Origin: JAQGMO01 sp050954505
Lineage (GTDB): Bacteria; Pseudomonadota; Gammaproteobacteria; Burkholderiales; Burkholderiaceae_D
Assembly (NCBI GenBank): GCA_050954505.1
Contig: JBPBPY010000510.1
Span: forward strand, 1 to 5,062
DNA: 5,062 nucleotides
Direction: 5' to 3'
Positions 4,997 through 5,062 of the stretch are shown here, piece by piece; the stretch's first letter is position 1; every line of letters starts with the position of its first letter. Under the pieces are notes generated by a model. It searched no databases and had not been told where the DNA came from. It saw only the letters and a list, made by a program, of their open reading frames with translations. Made by a program: the position numbers and the translations under genes.

Positions 4997-5062
4997 TCAT
5001 GCTGCTTTTCGTAATTCTTCTGGCAGTTTCCGCTCCGGATTTAGCCAGACTTCCTTGCTCAA
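4997..5062 (-). CDS. C-terminal end of an unidentified protein (5' end beyond window)
   Basis: On the minus strand the frame is open from the right edge to TGA at 4997-4999 and gives 21 residues, LSKEVWLNPERKLPEELRK followed by AA. The highly charged helical ending looks like a real C-terminus, but 21 codons are too few to be sure. If genuine, it is the gene upstream of the minus-strand immunity row. By the usual order of polymorphic toxin loci it could be a toxin C-terminus or another immunity gene. The 306-base gap to the next gene argues against tight coupling. Confidence 0.35.
   Translation of the reverse strand: MSKEVWLNPERKLPEELRKAA

Noticed and set aside
1..5062. CRISPR array, tRNA or rRNA genes, phage attachment site
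   Set aside because: No regularly spaced repeats, cloverleaf sequences or rRNA-like stretches were seen on either strand, and no direct repeats suggesting att sites.

Overview
The window looks like an accessory (genomic-island-type) stretch of a proteobacterial chromosome or plasmid. The IS2-group element and the HipA-type kinase fit a beta- or gammaproteobacterium, but nothing here fixes the genus. The left part (hipBA) and the insertion sequence are fairly GC-rich. The small minus-strand genes on the right are visibly AT-richer, as is common for exchanged immunity genes.

Layout. Positions 2-142 hold the tail of an XRE/HipB-type antitoxin gene. It overlaps by four bases (ATGA) with a full-length hipA kinase gene (139-1515, plus strand) whose catalytic motifs are all present. 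HipA ends 17 bp from the end of a convergent minus-strand gene (1533-1928) that I recognise as an Imm8-family immunity protein. Forty bases upstream of that gene sits a complete IS3-family, IS2-group insertion sequence (1969-3304). It has 24-bp imperfect terminal inverted repeats, orfA, orfB, and a textbook A AAA AAG slippery site that would fuse the two by -1 frameshifting. Right of the IS are two tandem minus-strand paralogues (3376-3774 and 3852-4247), about half identical to each other and resembling Imm1-like/DUF6911-type immunity proteins. A 117-residue minus-strand protein that I cannot place follows (4337-4690). Positions 4691-4996 have no convincing gene, only a weak 51-codon ORF. The right edge (4997-5062) carries the last 21 codons of a further minus-strand reading frame.

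How the parts relate. All non-IS genes from 1533 to 4690 read leftwards, are 117-132 residues long and have no visible toxin beside them. At least one, probably three, belong to immunity-type families. The simplest reading is an orphan immunity array: protection genes kept downstream of a polymorphic toxin locus (CDI, Rhs, T6SS or similar) lying to the right of the window. The IS has since inserted into the array and separated the Imm8 gene from the others. The hipBA pair is a separate toxin-antitoxin module that abuts the array tail to tail.
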